Shown: positions 18,209 to 28,517 of the stretch, piece by piece | Position numbering within the stretch: position 1 is the first letter of the stretch | Layout: the number at the start of each line of letters is the position of its first letter | Source of the DNA: Luteimonas cucumeris | GTDB lineage: Bacteria > Pseudomonadota > Gammaproteobacteria > Xanthomonadales > Xanthomonadaceae | Length of the DNA: 64,000 bases | Direction: 5' to 3' | Assembly (NCBI RefSeq): GCF_007830035.1 | Contig: NZ_VLKN01000002.1 | Span: 553,269-617,268, forward strand | The notes under the pieces: generated by a model | Told to the model about the DNA's origin: nothing | The model's database searches: none | What the model saw: only the letters and a program-made list of their open reading frames with translations | Translations under genes and position numbers: made by a program

Positions 18209-18841
18209 ATGAAGGTCGTCGAGATCCGCCACCCACTGGTGCAGCACAAGCTCGGCCTGATGCGCCGCGCCGACAACAGCACCAAGACGTTCCGCGAACT
18301 GTCGTCGGAAGTGGCGACGCTGCTGACCTACGAGGCCACCGCCGATCTCGAGACCGAGGATGTGCAGGTACAAGGCTGGGCCGGCACCGTCGATGTGCGC
18401 CGGCTCAAGGGTCGCAAGATCACCCTGGTGCCGATCCTGCGCGCCGGCCTGGGCATGCTTCCGGGCGTGCTCGAACTCATTCCCGCCGCCAAGGTCAGCG
18501 TGGTCGGCCTGCAGCGCGACGAAACAACGCTGGGCGCCGTCGCCTACTACGAAAAGCTGGTCGGCGACCTGCAGGACCGCACGGCATTGATCCTGGACCC
18601 GATGCTGGCCACCGGCGGCACGCTGATCGCTACCGTCGACCGGCTCAAGGCGGCCGGCGCGCTGCGGATCAAGGGACTGTTCCTGGTCGCGGCACCGCAG
18701 GGGTTGGACGCGCTCGCCGCCGCGCATCCGGATGCCGAGGTCTATACGGCCTCGATCGACCACGGCCTCAACGAGAAAGGCTACATCCTGCCGGGCCTGG
18801 GCGATGCCGGAGACAGGATCTTCGGTACGCGCAACGACTGA
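18209..18841 (+). CDS. upp: Uracil phosphoribosyltransferase
   Basis: 210-aa enzyme that makes UMP from uracil and PRPP in pyrimidine salvage. Seen: N-terminal [18 protein letters not shown], the PRPP-binding loop [19 protein letters not shown], and the conserved tail [22 protein letters not shown]. Length is standard. It converges with a minus-strand gene only 16 bp downstream. Confidence 0.97.
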   Translation: MKVVEIRHPLVQHKLGLMRRADNSTKTFRELSSEVATLLTYEATADLETEDVQVQGWAGTVDVRRLKGRKITLVPILRAGLGMLPGVLELIPAAKVSVVGLQRDETTLGAVAYYEKLVGDLQDRTALILDPMLATGGTLIATVDRLKAAGALRIKGLFLVAAPQGLDALAAAHPDAEVYTASIDHGLNEKGYILPGLGDAGDRIFGTRND

Positions 18842-18857
18842 TCACCAGCCGGGCCGC

Positions 18858-19568
18858 TCAACGATGGCGACCGCGCATCAGGATCACGATGACAAGGATC
18901 GCCAGCAGGAAGACGCCGGCGCCGATCAGCCAGCCCAGGGTGCGCTTGTCGAGCCAGCTCGCGGGCACCCCGGCTGCCTGCGGCGCGACTTGGTCACTAA
19001 ACTGTGGCTGCAGTTTCCAGACGCCGCCCTGCAACTCGACGCGGCCTTCCAGCGCCGGCAAATCGAGTTCGCGCCAGGTCACGCGCAGGTCGCCGATCTG
19101 CGGATCGAGCGGGTTTTCCGCACTGCCCAGACCATCGCCTTCGGGCTGGAAGGTGGCGGACAAGTTGCCAGGCAAGGCTGAAAAATTCGGGCGGAACGTG
19201 CGCCATTCACCGAGGTGTGCGACGACTTCCGGATCCACAGGCTGGCCATCGAGTGTCACCCGGTTGGCCAGGATGCGGCGGCTCGCCAGTGGCAATACCG
19301 CCGGATTCATGTGACCCGGCGCGAACAAGGCCGAGGCGATCGGAACCGCGCTCCATACCTTTTCGTAGCCATGGCCGGTGTCGCGCCACTGGTACATCTC
19401 GACCCGGCGCTCCAATCCGAACCGGCGCGACACCACCCCGAATTCGGCATCGCGCGGCGGTTTGTCCACCTGCGGATGTCCGACCGGCACCGTTTGCGCC
19501 ATCGCAGGATCCGCGGACAGGGCGAATCCCGACAGCGACACCCACAACAGCCAAGCGAAACGGTTCAT
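18858..19568 (-). CDS. TMEM43-like (DUF1625) membrane-anchored protein
   Basis: 236 aa with a signal peptide ([19 protein letters not shown]), a soluble extracytoplasmic region with [14 protein letters not shown] and [16 protein letters not shown], and one C-terminal membrane helix ([20 protein letters not shown]) followed by a short basic tail. The VEMYQW motif recalls the TMEM43 family; this protein is shorter than most members as I know them (300-400 aa), so the assignment is moderate. Its ATG overlaps the stop of the metallo-hydrolase gene (4 bp), so the pair is co-translated. Function unknown. Confidence 0.7.
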   Translation of the reverse strand: MNRFAWLLWVSLSGFALSADPAMAQTVPVGHPQVDKPPRDAEFGVVSRRFGLERRVEMYQWRDTGHGYEKVWSAVPIASALFAPGHMNPAVLPLASRRILANRVTLDGQPVDPEVVAHLGEWRTFRPNFSALPGNLSATFQPEGDGLGSAENPLDPQIGDLRVTWRELDLPALEGRVELQGGVWKLQPQFSDQVAPQAAGVPASWLDKRTLGWLIGAGVFLLAILVIVILMRGRHR

Positions 19569-20467
19569 GCCATCAACGGCCGCGCGTGCAGTTCGCCCAC
19601 TTCATTGGTAGTGCCGTACCGGCCCTTGTCGTCGCGCGTGACCCTCGCCAATGCGCAGTCAGGGTCATGGGTGAAGAACAGATGCACGTCGCGCGCCAGC
19701 TTGTCGGCCAGGAACTCGCGTTTCTCGTCGATCAGCAACTCGGCGTTGCGGTCGTAGCCCATCGTGATCGGCACATGCACCCACGGCCGACCAGGAATCA
19801 GGTCCGCGCAGAACACGACGCCGCCATGCGTCTGGCCGTCGACCTGCTCCGGGCCGACGATCTCGGCCAGCATCAAGCCGGGCGTATGGCCATCGCTGTA
19901 ATGGAAACGCACGCTGTCGCCGAGCGCGCGCGAATGCGTGCTGTCGACGATTTCCAGGCGACCGCTCGCCTGAAGCAGGCCGGGCAATTCGGGAATGAAG
20001 CTGGCGCGGTCGCGCGGATGCGGATCGCGTGCGCGATCCCAACACGCGGCACTGACCAGGAAAGTTGCATTGGGGAACAGCAGCTGCGGCGCACGGCCTT
20101 CCTGCCACGGCGCGAGCAGTCCACCGGCATGGTCGAAATGCAGATGGCTGAGCACCACAACATCGATGTCCTCGTGTGCGAACCCGGCCTCGCGCAGCGA
20201 ATCGAGCAGCACGTGGCGATCCTCGACCACGCCATAACGCTCGCGCAGTTTCGGTTCGAAGAACGCGCCGATACCGGATTCGAACAACACCGTCCTGCCA
20301 TTGAGCGGAGCGGCCAGCAGTGCGCGGCAGGCCAACGGCACGCGGTTGAGCTCGTCCGGCGGCAGCCATCTGGACCAGACCGCGCGTGGCGCATTGCCGA
20401 ACATGGCGCCGCCGTCCAGCTTCTGGGAATTGCCGAGCAGGGACCAGAATTTCATGGCATGACTCAT
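19565..20467 (-). CDS. MBL-fold metallo-hydrolase
   Basis: About 300 aa. The metal-binding signature [11 protein letters not shown] (HxHxDH) is intact; further ligands are likely His in GHTPGLML and the Asp in CADLIPG. Such proteins include lactonases and other hydrolases; the substrate is not predictable. ATG 20467 gives MSHAMKF, ATG 20455 gives MKF; upstream codons to 20674 lack family character. No signal peptide is seen, so it is probably cytoplasmic. It is coupled to the TMEM43-like gene and divergent from the gene at 20575. Confidence 0.87.
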   Translation of the reverse strand: MSHAMKFWSLLGNSQKLDGGAMFGNAPRAVWSRWLPPDELNRVPLACRALLAAPLNGRTVLFESGIGAFFEPKLRERYGVVEDRHVLLDSLREAGFAHEDIDVVVLSHLHFDHAGGLLAPWQEGRAPQLLFPNATFLVSAACWDRARDPHPRDRASFIPELPGLLQASGRLEIVDSTHSRALGDSVRFHYSDGHTPGLMLAEIVGPEQVDGQTHGGVVFCADLIPGRPWVHVPITMGYDRNAELLIDEKREFLADKLARDVHLFFTHDPDCALARVTRDDKGRYGTTNEVGELHARPLMA

Positions 20468-20574
20468 GCTGCGATCGCTTGTCCCATTATCCCATTTCAA
20501 CAGAGGCCTGTTGCACGGTCGATGCATTTGTGGCCCACTCGCGACAGTCGGCAGTTCCAGGATTGGAGGCCACC

Positions 20575-21336
20575 ATGATGAAGGCAGCGATCGCGGCAAC
20601 TGGCTGCATGTTGACCTTGGTTTCGGGATGGACCCCTGCCACAGGCAGCGAATCCTCCACGCAGCCGCCCCCACGTTGCTCTCAGACCGTAGAACGGTAC
20701 TTCCCGGGCGACTACTACTTCTGCGCGGGAAGCAGGGCTTTCAGCAAAGGCGACTACGAACATGCCCTCAGCATGTACGAGTCAGCCGCCGCCTGGGGCG
20801 ACAAACGCGCGCAGTTCAATCTCGGATTGATTCATTTTCGGGGCGACCATATTCCTGTGAACCAGCCATTGGGGCTTGCATGGCTGGCGCTGGCCGCGGA
20901 AAGGCCAGACGCCAAACTGGAACGCGAAGTGTTGGCCACTTCCTATTCGTCCGTGTCACCGGAGGTACGCCGGCAGGCGGACGCTTTATGGAACATGATG
21001 AAGAGCAAGTACGGTGATCGTATGGCGTTGGAGCGGGCACGAACGCGTTTCGACCGAGAAACCCGGCACATCCAGCACCTGAAGACGAGCGACCCCTTTG
21101 CTTCCGTCGCCATAAGAGGCATGGGGCATGGTGCGGGTCTCAGTCGGGATACCGGTTTGGGCTATATGGGGCCTTTGGGTTCGGTAGGTGGTCTCGCCAA
21201 AGACCTGGAAGAACGCGCCGCAACGCAATTGGATCGGCCAGACGGCAAGGTCACTGTCGGCGAACTGGAAGTCGCCGAGGACCAATCCGCTGCGCGTCGT
21301 CCCTCGAAAAAGAAGGTTGGGCAAACCAATCCGTGA
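20575..21336 (+). CDS. Secreted Sel1/TPR-like repeat protein
   Basis: 253 aa. A signal peptide ([21 protein letters not shown]) is followed by [20 protein letters not shown] and [19 protein letters not shown] with [15 protein letters not shown], which are two Sel1-type helical repeats. The C-terminal half is charged and low in structure (ending [13 protein letters not shown]). GGAGG at 20565 sets ATG 20575 as the start; the frame is open further upstream to 20386 but without a signal peptide. It ends 4 bp before the stop of the converging gene. Role unknown; Sel1 repeats usually hold protein partners. Confidence 0.8.
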   Translation: MMKAAIAATGCMLTLVSGWTPATGSESSTQPPPRCSQTVERYFPGDYYFCAGSRAFSKGDYEHALSMYESAAAWGDKRAQFNLGLIHFRGDHIPVNQPLGLAWLALAAERPDAKLEREVLATSYSSVSPEVRRQADALWNMMKSKYGDRMALERARTRFDRETRHIQHLKTSDPFASVAIRGMGHGAGLSRDTGLGYMGPLGSVGGLAKDLEERAATQLDRPDGKVTVGELEVAEDQSAARRPSKKKVGQTNP

Positions 21337-21340
21337 CGTG

Positions 21341-21919
21341 CTACTGCGCCTTGTCTCCACGATCAGCCGAAAAATAAAACACGAAGGCGCCATTGCTGTC
21401 CTTCGTGGCCTTGACCGGAATCGGCGCCAGTGCGCCGTCGCCGATCGCGCCTTCGCCGGTCACGTCGGGCGCGCCTTCGATCAGCCGCAGGCGGCTGCCG
21501 CGCCAGCCCTTGATCGTCAGTTTGGCGCGCTGTCCGGACGGCAGGCGCAGTGTGGCCTGTACGTCCTCGGGAATGGCAACGTTGCGACCACCGGTATCGT
21601 CGAGGTCGTCCTGCTGGAAAACGAATAGCGGCTGGCCGTCCGCTTCGACCGCGAAACGCCAGTCGGTGGTGCCGATCGAGCCGTCGTGCTGGACCGCGAT
21701 GCGGTCCAGCTGCAGTTGCACCTTGTCCGAAGGCAATGCCGGCAGCGGCTTGGACGCGGCATCGTTGGCGGCCACGACGATGGGCACCGGCGCCTTGTCT
21801 GTGGCCCTGTCGCCGCGCACGTTGACATAGACCGCGGTCAGCGACGCGATCAATGCCGCGGTGCCGGTGAGGATCGCCGGGACCAGGTGGGCGACCGGTT
21901 TCTTGTCGTTGTCGGCCAT
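21341..21919 (-). CDS. Membrane-anchored hypothetical protein, 192 aa
   Basis: One N-terminal membrane helix (HLVPAILTGTAALIASLTAVYV) anchors a periplasmic beta-rich domain (DKVQLQLDRIAVQHDG, TDWRFAVEADGQPLFVFQQD, ATLRLPSGQRAKLTIKGWRG). No family recognised. The region just before ATG 21919 is a run of 7-bp repeats and offers no Shine-Dalgarno sequence. It converges with the Sel1-like gene with a 4-bp gap. Confidence 0.7.
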   Translation of the reverse strand: MADNDKKPVAHLVPAILTGTAALIASLTAVYVNVRGDRATDKAPVPIVVAANDAASKPLPALPSDKVQLQLDRIAVQHDGSIGTTDWRFAVEADGQPLFVFQQDDLDDTGGRNVAIPEDVQATLRLPSGQRAKLTIKGWRGSRLRLIEGAPDVTGEGAIGDGALAPIPVKATKDSNGAFVFYFSADRGDKAQ

Positions 21920-21923
21920 GGGC

Positions 21924-21961
21924 GGGAATCGGGAATCGGGAATCGGGAATCGGGAATCGGG
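21924..21961. repeat. Five GGGAATC heptads, G-quadruplex motif
   Basis: Five head-to-tail copies of GGGAATC run from 21924 to 21958, followed by another GGG. The six GGG tracts with 4-base loops match the G3-loop(1-7) quadruplex pattern on the plus strand. The array lies immediately in front of the start codon of the minus-strand gene ending at 21919, so it occupies its leader. Confidence 0.85.
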
Positions 21962-22086
21962 AGGAGCTTGCGGCTTTTGCTCCCTTTGGAAAAGGGGGCT
22001 ACGGGGGATTTGCTGTTGATCCGGTCTTCAAGACCGAGGGAACAAGCACTCCCGTTCCCTCATCACTTCTTACTCAATGAGGAAGC

Positions 22087-23853
22087 TCACTTCGCGATGG
22101 CTGCGGCAGCCTTGCCCTGGCGCAGTTCCACCATTGCCCGCCCCACCGGGTTGCGCGGATCGCTGCCCCCGGAAAGGGTATTGGCCTTCCGGTTCCACAA
22201 CAGGGTCTGCATGTTGCCCCAGACATGGCTCGAACCACGGCCGCCCGCGGCCTCGTCGCCTGGAAGTTCCAGGTTATGGCCCATGGCCTTGAGCGCCTTC
22301 GCGACTTCGGGCGTGAACGCGCCGGTCTCCGCGTCGATCCTGTCCGGCATCCACTGGTGGTGATAACGCGGCAACGCGGCGACAGGCTGGGCATCCAGGC
22401 CGTCGTCGAAACCGAGTACGCCGAGCAGCACCATAGTGATGATGCGCGTGCCGCCGGGCGTGCCGAGCACGGCGATGCGGTCGGCCGATTCCATGAACGT
22501 CGGCGTCATCGAGCTGAGCATGCGCTTGCCCGGCTGCGGTGCATTGGCGTCGTAACCCATCACGCCGAACGCATTCGGCGTGCCGGGCTTGAGCGCGAAA
22601 TCGTCCATCTCGTTGTTGAGCAGCACGCCGGTGCCCGGCGGAATCAGGCCCGAGCCGAACAGCAGGTTGACGGTCTGCGTGGCAGCGACGCGGTTGCCAT
22701 CGGCGTCGATGACCGAGAAGTGCGTGGTCTCGTCGTCTTCCAGCGGCGTCGGTTCGCCGGACAGCATGTCGCTTGGCGTCGCCTTGTGCGGATGGATGGT
22801 GGCGCGCAGACCGGCGGCGTAGTCGGCGCTGGTCAGAAGCGCCATCGGCACCTTCACGAAATCCGGATCGCCGAGATAGAACGTGCGATCGCGGAACGCA
22901 CGGCGCATCGATTCAACCACGAGGTGAACGCGCTGCGCCGGCTCGAGACTATCCAGGTCCCAGCCTTCCAGGATCTGCAGCATCTGCGCCAGCGCCACGC
23001 CGCCGGACGAGGGTGGCGGCGCGGTGACGATGCGCCAGTCGCGGTACTGGAAACTGATCGGCTCGCGTTCGCGGACGCGGTAGGCCGCCAGTTCCTGGGC
23101 GGTCCAGCGGCCGCCTTCGGCCTTCACGCCGGCCAGCAGCTTGTCCGCCACGACGCCGCGATAGAAGCCATCGAAGCCTTTCGCTGCGAGCAGTTCGAGC
23201 GTTTGCGCCAGGTCCGGCTGCCTGAAGTTGTCGCCTTCCTCGAGTGGCGCGCCGCCGGCCAGGAACACCGCACGGGTTCCGGGATAGCGTTCCATCACCT
23301 CGCGTCGCGCGGTATAGCCGCGCACCAGCCGGCCGTAGACCGGGAATCCATCGCGCGCCAGCTTGATCGCCGGCGCCAGCGTGGTCTGCAGCGGCAGCTT
23401 TCCGTACTTGTCGGCAAGATGCACGAACGCAGCCGGCAAGCCGGGAATGCCGGCCGCCCAAGGGCCGTTTTCGGCGCGGTCGCGATTGAACTCGCCGTTC
23501 TCGAGCAGGTATTCCTCGGGCTTGGCCGCGGCAGGCGCGATCTCGCGCGCGTCGATGAAGACGTCCTTGCCGGTCTTTGCATCGTGCAGCAGGAAGAAGC
23601 CGCCGCCGCCGAGTCCGCTGCTGATCGGCTCCACCACCGACAAGGCGGCCGACGTGGCGACCGCGGCATCGAACGCGTTGCCGCCTTCGCGCAGCATCTT
23701 CATGCCCGCTTCGGTGGCCAGCTCATGCGCACTGGCGACAGCAATGCCAGGTGGTGGCGACGACGGCTGTTCGCGACGGGCGTCGGCGAATGCCGCCACA
23801 GGAAGCAACAGGCCGGCGAGCAATACCAGGCCTGCGATGCGAATTGACTTCAT
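22087..23853 (-). CDS. ggt: Gamma-glutamyltransferase
   Basis: About 588 aa periplasmic Ntn-hydrolase that cleaves gamma-glutamyl bonds (glutathione). A signal peptide (IAGLVLLAGLLLPVAAFA) is followed by the large subunit with GGNAFDAAVATSAALSVVEP and SGLGGGGFFLLHDA. The autoprocessing site is DDETTHFSVIDADGN: the second Thr becomes the N-terminal nucleophile of the small subunit. GTPGGTRIITMVL lies in the small subunit. ATG 23853 begins the signal peptide; ATG 23865 is an alternative. It is 53 bp downstream of the ferredoxin gene. Confidence 0.95.
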   Translation of the reverse strand: MKSIRIAGLVLLAGLLLPVAAFADARREQPSSPPPGIAVASAHELATEAGMKMLREGGNAFDAAVATSAALSVVEPISSGLGGGGFFLLHDAKTGKDVFIDAREIAPAAAKPEEYLLENGEFNRDRAENGPWAAGIPGLPAAFVHLADKYGKLPLQTTLAPAIKLARDGFPVYGRLVRGYTARREVMERYPGTRAVFLAGGAPLEEGDNFRQPDLAQTLELLAAKGFDGFYRGVVADKLLAGVKAEGGRWTAQELAAYRVREREPISFQYRDWRIVTAPPPSSGGVALAQMLQILEGWDLDSLEPAQRVHLVVESMRRAFRDRTFYLGDPDFVKVPMALLTSADYAAGLRATIHPHKATPSDMLSGEPTPLEDDETTHFSVIDADGNRVAATQTVNLLFGSGLIPPGTGVLLNNEMDDFALKPGTPNAFGVMGYDANAPQPGKRMLSSMTPTFMESADRIAVLGTPGGTRIITMVLLGVLGFDDGLDAQPVAALPRYHHQWMPDRIDAETGAFTPEVAKALKAMGHNLELPGDEAAGGRGSSHVWGNMQTLLWNRKANTLSGGSDPRNPVGRAMVELRQGKAAAAIAK

Positions 23854-23906
23854 GCGAATTCCCATAAGGCGAGTTTCATGAGTTCCCGATGCCATTCGTG
23901 GCGCAA

Positions 23907-24248
23907 CTAATCTGGCTTCGGTTCGGTCGGCTTAGCCATCCATGGCGGGGCGTCCGGGGCCGCAGCCGATGCCGACAGGACATCGGCTGGATGCGGCCCC
24001 TCGCCCTGTTGCAGCCGGCGCAGCTTGGCCAGCAATTGCGGCTCGGATTCGGGATGGTCCGGGTCGGGATCGATGCATTCGACCGGGCATACCACCACGC
24101 ACTGCGGCTCGTCGAAGTGGCCGACGCATTCCGTGCAGCGTGCAGGATCGATCACGTAGATCGTTTCGCCCTGCGAGATCGCCTGGTTGGGGCAAGCCGG
24201 TTCGCAGACATCGCAGTTGACGCAGAGCTCGTTGATCTTGAGGGACAT
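23907..24248 (-). CDS. YfhL-family 2[4Fe-4S] ferredoxin with C-terminal tail
   Basis: 113 aa. The first cluster motif is CVNCDVCEPACP, the second CTECVGHFDEPQCVVVCP, whose long Cys-x8-Cys loop is the mark of the YfhL/Allochromatium-type ferredoxins with very low potentials. After about residue 85 the chain extends with an Ala/Pro-rich tail (SASAAAPDAPPWMAKP) that shorter homologues of about 86 aa lack. In many genomes the gene is near coaD and rsmD, as it is here. Confidence 0.93.
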   Translation of the reverse strand: MSLKINELCVNCDVCEPACPNQAISQGETIYVIDPARCTECVGHFDEPQCVVVCPVECIDPDPDHPESEPQLLAKLRRLQQGEGPHPADVLSASAAAPDAPPWMAKPTEPKPD

Positions 24249-24256
24249 TTCAACCC

Positions 24257-24334
24257 GTCATTCCGTACCGCAGGTGAGGCATTTGCTGTAGCGCCCGCGA
24301 GAACCAAGCAGATCCCTCACTGCGTTCGGATGAC
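24257..24334. repeat. Imperfect inverted repeat, GATCCCTCACTGCG family (copy 1)
   Basis: The right arm (24307-24334) carries AGCAGATCCCTCACTGCG and ends GGATGAC; the left arm (24257-24287) is its degenerate reverse complement, beginning GTCATTCCG. The same core recurs at 51967-51997 and, more loosely, at 47939-47984. It lies between the ferredoxin and lipoprotein genes. Confidence 0.75.
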
Positions 24335-24379
24335 GACTCCGCCAAAGCCGTGGCCGCCATGCGGCCACGGACGGAATCG

Positions 24380-24874
24380 TCATTTCGCCTCGACGAACAC
24401 GTACTCGACGCCCGACGGCTCCACCACCGCCTTGACGCGCTCGTTGTCGGCAGGCGTGCCCACGTAGAGCACCTTGACGCCCTTCATCGAGCCGGGCGGC
24501 ACCGTCTTGAACGACTCGATGATGATGTCGGCCATCTTCGCCGAAGCCGGCGAACCGAACACCAGCATGTTGCCTTCGATGATGCCGCGGCCGACGTCGG
24601 CCTGTGTGCGCTCCAGCAGGCGCTCGTATTCGCCGGCGAAGTCCGGCGAGGATTCGGCCGGCAGGATGTAGGCGAACGGCGGATTGGTGATGCCGGCCAT
24701 GTTGCGGATGGCGATGTCCTTCAGATAGGCCTGCCAGGCCTTCTTGTCATTGTCGTCGCTAGGCTTGGCGACCGGCGCGGTGACCACAGCCTCCTTGGAC
24801 GCTTCTTCCTTCTTGCACGCCGCGAACGGCAGTACCAGGCAGGCGACCAGCATCAGGCGAGAAGTAAAGTTCAT
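24380..24874 (-). CDS. Predicted lipoprotein, 164 aa, unknown function
   Basis: Starts MNFTSRLMLVACLVLPFAAC: a short signal peptide with a lipobox-like FAAC, so probably lipidated although Phe at -3 is unusual. The mature part opens with a charged linker (KKEEASKEAVVTAPVAKP) and then a folded domain with IIEGNMLVFGSPASAKMADIIIESF and VKVLYVGTPADNERVKAVVEPSG. No family recognised. It is the third gene of the coaD-side minus-strand run, 19 bp after the coaD stop. Confidence 0.75.
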   Translation of the reverse strand: MNFTSRLMLVACLVLPFAACKKEEASKEAVVTAPVAKPSDDNDKKAWQAYLKDIAIRNMAGITNPPFAYILPAESSPDFAGEYERLLERTQADVGRGIIEGNMLVFGSPASAKMADIIIESFKTVPPGSMKGVKVLYVGTPADNERVKAVVEPSGVEYVFVEAK

Positions 24875-24893
24875 GTGTTTTCCCCAGTAACAG

Positions 24894-26043
<1,150 letters not shown>

Positions 26044-26098
26044 CTGGGCTGCCGCCGGCCTTTGTTACCATGCGCGCATTCTCCGGAATTCCAGCGCA

Positions 26099-27220
26099 AT
26101 GGTCAGCTTTTTCCGCCGCAAGAAGCCGGAACCGGCCACTGCCGGGCCTTCCGAACGCAATTCCGCCCACGAACGCCTCAGCACCGAAGAACTCGCCGCC
26201 GCCTTTCCGGCTGCGCCCGGCGCAGCCGCGACGGATGCCGCTGATATCCCGGCAAGCACGCCTGCCGCCATCAGCCCGGAAACGGCGCCGCCAGCCGCCC
26301 CTGGCAAACCCGGCTGGCGCGAACGCCTGCGCGGCAGCACCTTCGCACGCAGCTTCGGCGGACTGTTCTCGCGCAACCCCAAGCTCGACGACGATCTGAT
26401 CGACGAGATTGAAACCGCCCTGCTCACCGCCGATGTCGGCGTTACCGCGACCACGCAGCTGGTGGAACTGCTGCGCAGGCGGATGAAGTCGCGCGAGTTC
26501 GCCGACGCCTCGGCCCTGCTGGCCGCCCTGCGCAACGAACTGGTCGCGATGCTGCGCCCGGTCTCGCAGCCGCTGGTCATCGATACCGGCACTCGGCCTT
26601 TCGTGCTGCTGACGGTCGGCGTCAACGGCGTAGGCAAGACCACCACCATCGGCAAGCTGGCGCACCGCTTCAAGGACGAGGGCCGCAGCCTGATGCTCGC
26701 CGCCGGCGATACTTTTCGCGCCGCCGCCGTCGCACAGCTGCAGGCCTGGGGCGAACGCAATGGCGTTCCCGTGGTCGCTCAGGGGCAAAACGCGGACGCC
26801 GCCTCGGTCGCCTACGACGCGTTGCAGGCGGCGAAATCGCGCGGCATCGAGGTGCTGATCGCCGATACCGCCGGGCGCCTGCACACGCAGACCGGCTTGA
26901 TGGACGAGCTTGGCAAGATCCGTCGCGTGCTCGGCAAGCTCGATGCTTCGGCGCCACACGAAGTGTTGATGGTGATCGACGGCACCACCGGCCAGAACGC
27001 ATTGTCGCAATTGCGCCTGTTCAATGCGGCGGTCGGTGTCACCGGCCTGGTGGTGACCAAGCTCGACGGCACCGCCAAGGGCGGCGTGGTGTTCGCGCTG
27101 GCGCGCGAGTTCGGCATCCCGATCCGCTATGCCGGCATCGGCGAACGTCCGGAGGACCTGCGCGTGTTCGACGCGGACGCTTTCGTCGACGCGCTGTTGC
27201 CGGAAGCGCTCGGCGCCTGA
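26099..27220 (+). CDS. ftsY: Signal recognition particle receptor FtsY
   Basis: 373-aa SRP receptor GTPase that delivers ribosomes to the Sec translocon. A variable Ala/Pro-rich A-domain (residues about 1-75) is followed by the N domain and the G domain with GVNGVGKTTTIGKLA (P-loop), AGDTFRAAAVAQL, ADTAGRLHTQTGLMDEL and VTKLDGTAKGG. ATG 26099 (MVSFFRRKK) is chosen because the basic start is typical; upstream codons to 25637 belong to the rsmD region. Confidence 0.97.
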   Translation: MVSFFRRKKPEPATAGPSERNSAHERLSTEELAAAFPAAPGAAATDAADIPASTPAAISPETAPPAAPGKPGWRERLRGSTFARSFGGLFSRNPKLDDDLIDEIETALLTADVGVTATTQLVELLRRRMKSREFADASALLAALRNELVAMLRPVSQPLVIDTGTRPFVLLTVGVNGVGKTTTIGKLAHRFKDEGRSLMLAAGDTFRAAAVAQLQAWGERNGVPVVAQGQNADAASVAYDALQAAKSRGIEVLIADTAGRLHTQTGLMDELGKIRRVLGKLDASAPHEVLMVIDGTTGQNALSQLRLFNAAVGVTGLVVTKLDGTAKGGVVFALAREFGIPIRYAGIGERPEDLRVFDADAFVDALLPEALGA

Positions 27221-27236
27221 CGCCGACGTGGCACGC

Positions 27237-28517
27237 ATGGCCGCTGAGTCGCAGCCTCCCAACCACTGGAGCGGCCGCAAGCGCGCGCTGTCCGCGGCGT
27301 TGCTGGTGTCGCTGCTGCTGGCGCTGCTGGCCGCGTACTGGTTCACCCGGCCGGCGCGCGTGTCGGCATTCATCCTTGATCGCGCCGGCGCGGCGCTGGG
27401 TCTTGAGATCACCGCCGGCGGCGCCAGCGAATACCGTCTGCTCGGCACGCCGATGCTGGTGCTGCGCGACGTGGTCGCCAGGCAACCCGGTGCGGACACG
27501 CCGTTGCTGCGTGCGCAGCGCATCCACCTGGCCCTGCCGTGGTCGACGATCCGCGCACGCGGCGCCGATCTGACCGTGGAGCGCATCGAACTGGATGCGC
27601 CACAACTGGACGTGGCCGAACTGCAGCGCTGGCTGTCCTCGCGACCCGCCGGCGACACACGCATCCCGACCCTGACCGATGGCCTGCGGGTGTCGCGCGG
27701 ACGCGTGGTCGGCGATGGCTGGTCGCTGGATGCGCTCGACTTCGACCTGCCTTCGCTGTATCCCGATCGCGGCGTGCGCGCCCATGTCCGCGGACGATTC
27801 GTTGCCGAATCCGTCGGGGCGCCATTCGACCTGCAGGTCGCGTTGACCAGGCCCGCCATGGAGGCGGGCTTGGGCCTGTCCGGCCAAGTCGAGATCGAAT
27901 CGCGCGACTGGCAGCTTGCGGTGAAACCCATCGTGGGTGCGCGCCTGCATTCCGGTGCGGCAGGCTTCGAACTGCAGCGCATGAAACTCGGCGCGATTGC
28001 GCGTTATCGCTCGGGCGATACCAACCTGCCTTTCGTGCTCGGCATTGCCGGACCGCTGCGCTACCACGATTCGAAGCTGCAACTCGAACCCCTTGGCAGC
28101 ATCGTGCGAGGACAGGGCCCGATCCCGACGCTGCGCGCGCATGGTCGCCTGTCGTTCGGGGATGCGCTGTCACTGCGACTGACGGGATCAATGGCGGACT
28201 GGCCGGAAAGCTGGCCTGTCCTGCCCGCGCCGATCGGCGCGTCGGCATCGCCATTGCCATTCGCGCTCGATTACACCGGCGAGCCCGATTTCAGCGAAGT
28301 CGTGACGCTGCAGTTGCAACGCGACGAGACGCGCTTCAGCGGCCGCTTCCGCCTGTCCGATGTCACGGCATGGCTTGATGCCAATACTTCCGCGTCGCCA
28401 TTGCCGCCGCTGGACGGACATCTGGTGACACCCACCTTGGAAGTAGCCGATGCGAAACTCGAAGGCGTCGAGATCGAGATCGACGATCCCGCTGTCGCCG
28501 ACCCGGCTGTGCAATGA
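27237..28517 (+). CDS. AsmA-like membrane-anchored protein, 426 aa
   Basis: One N-terminal membrane helix (RALSAALLVSLLLALLAAYW) and a long periplasmic beta-rich region with repeats such as RAQRIHLALPWSTIRARGADL and VERIELDAPQLDVAELQRWL, the style of AsmA/GspN-type proteins that handle outer-membrane lipids or proteins. Family assignment is by pattern only. GTG 27228 is an alternative start. It sits between ftsY (16 bp) and mutY (ATGA overlap), so it is transcribed and translated with them. Confidence 0.75.
   Translation: MAAESQPPNHWSGRKRALSAALLVSLLLALLAAYWFTRPARVSAFILDRAGAALGLEITAGGASEYRLLGTPMLVLRDVVARQPGADTPLLRAQRIHLALPWSTIRARGADLTVERIELDAPQLDVAELQRWLSSRPAGDTRIPTLTDGLRVSRGRVVGDGWSLDALDFDLPSLYPDRGVRAHVRGRFVAESVGAPFDLQVALTRPAMEAGLGLSGQVEIESRDWQLAVKPIVGARLHSGAAGFELQRMKLGAIARYRSGDTNLPFVLGIAGPLRYHDSKLQLEPLGSIVRGQGPIPTLRAHGRLSFGDALSLRLTGSMADWPESWPVLPAPIGASASPLPFALDYTGEPDFSEVVTLQLQRDETRFSGRFRLSDVTAWLDANTSASPLPPLDGHLVTPTLEVADAKLEGVEIEIDDPAVADPAVQ

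Noticed and set aside
17922..18212. 96-aa protein upstream of upp
   Set aside because: It translates a hairpin repeat block of a kind often mis-annotated in this group.
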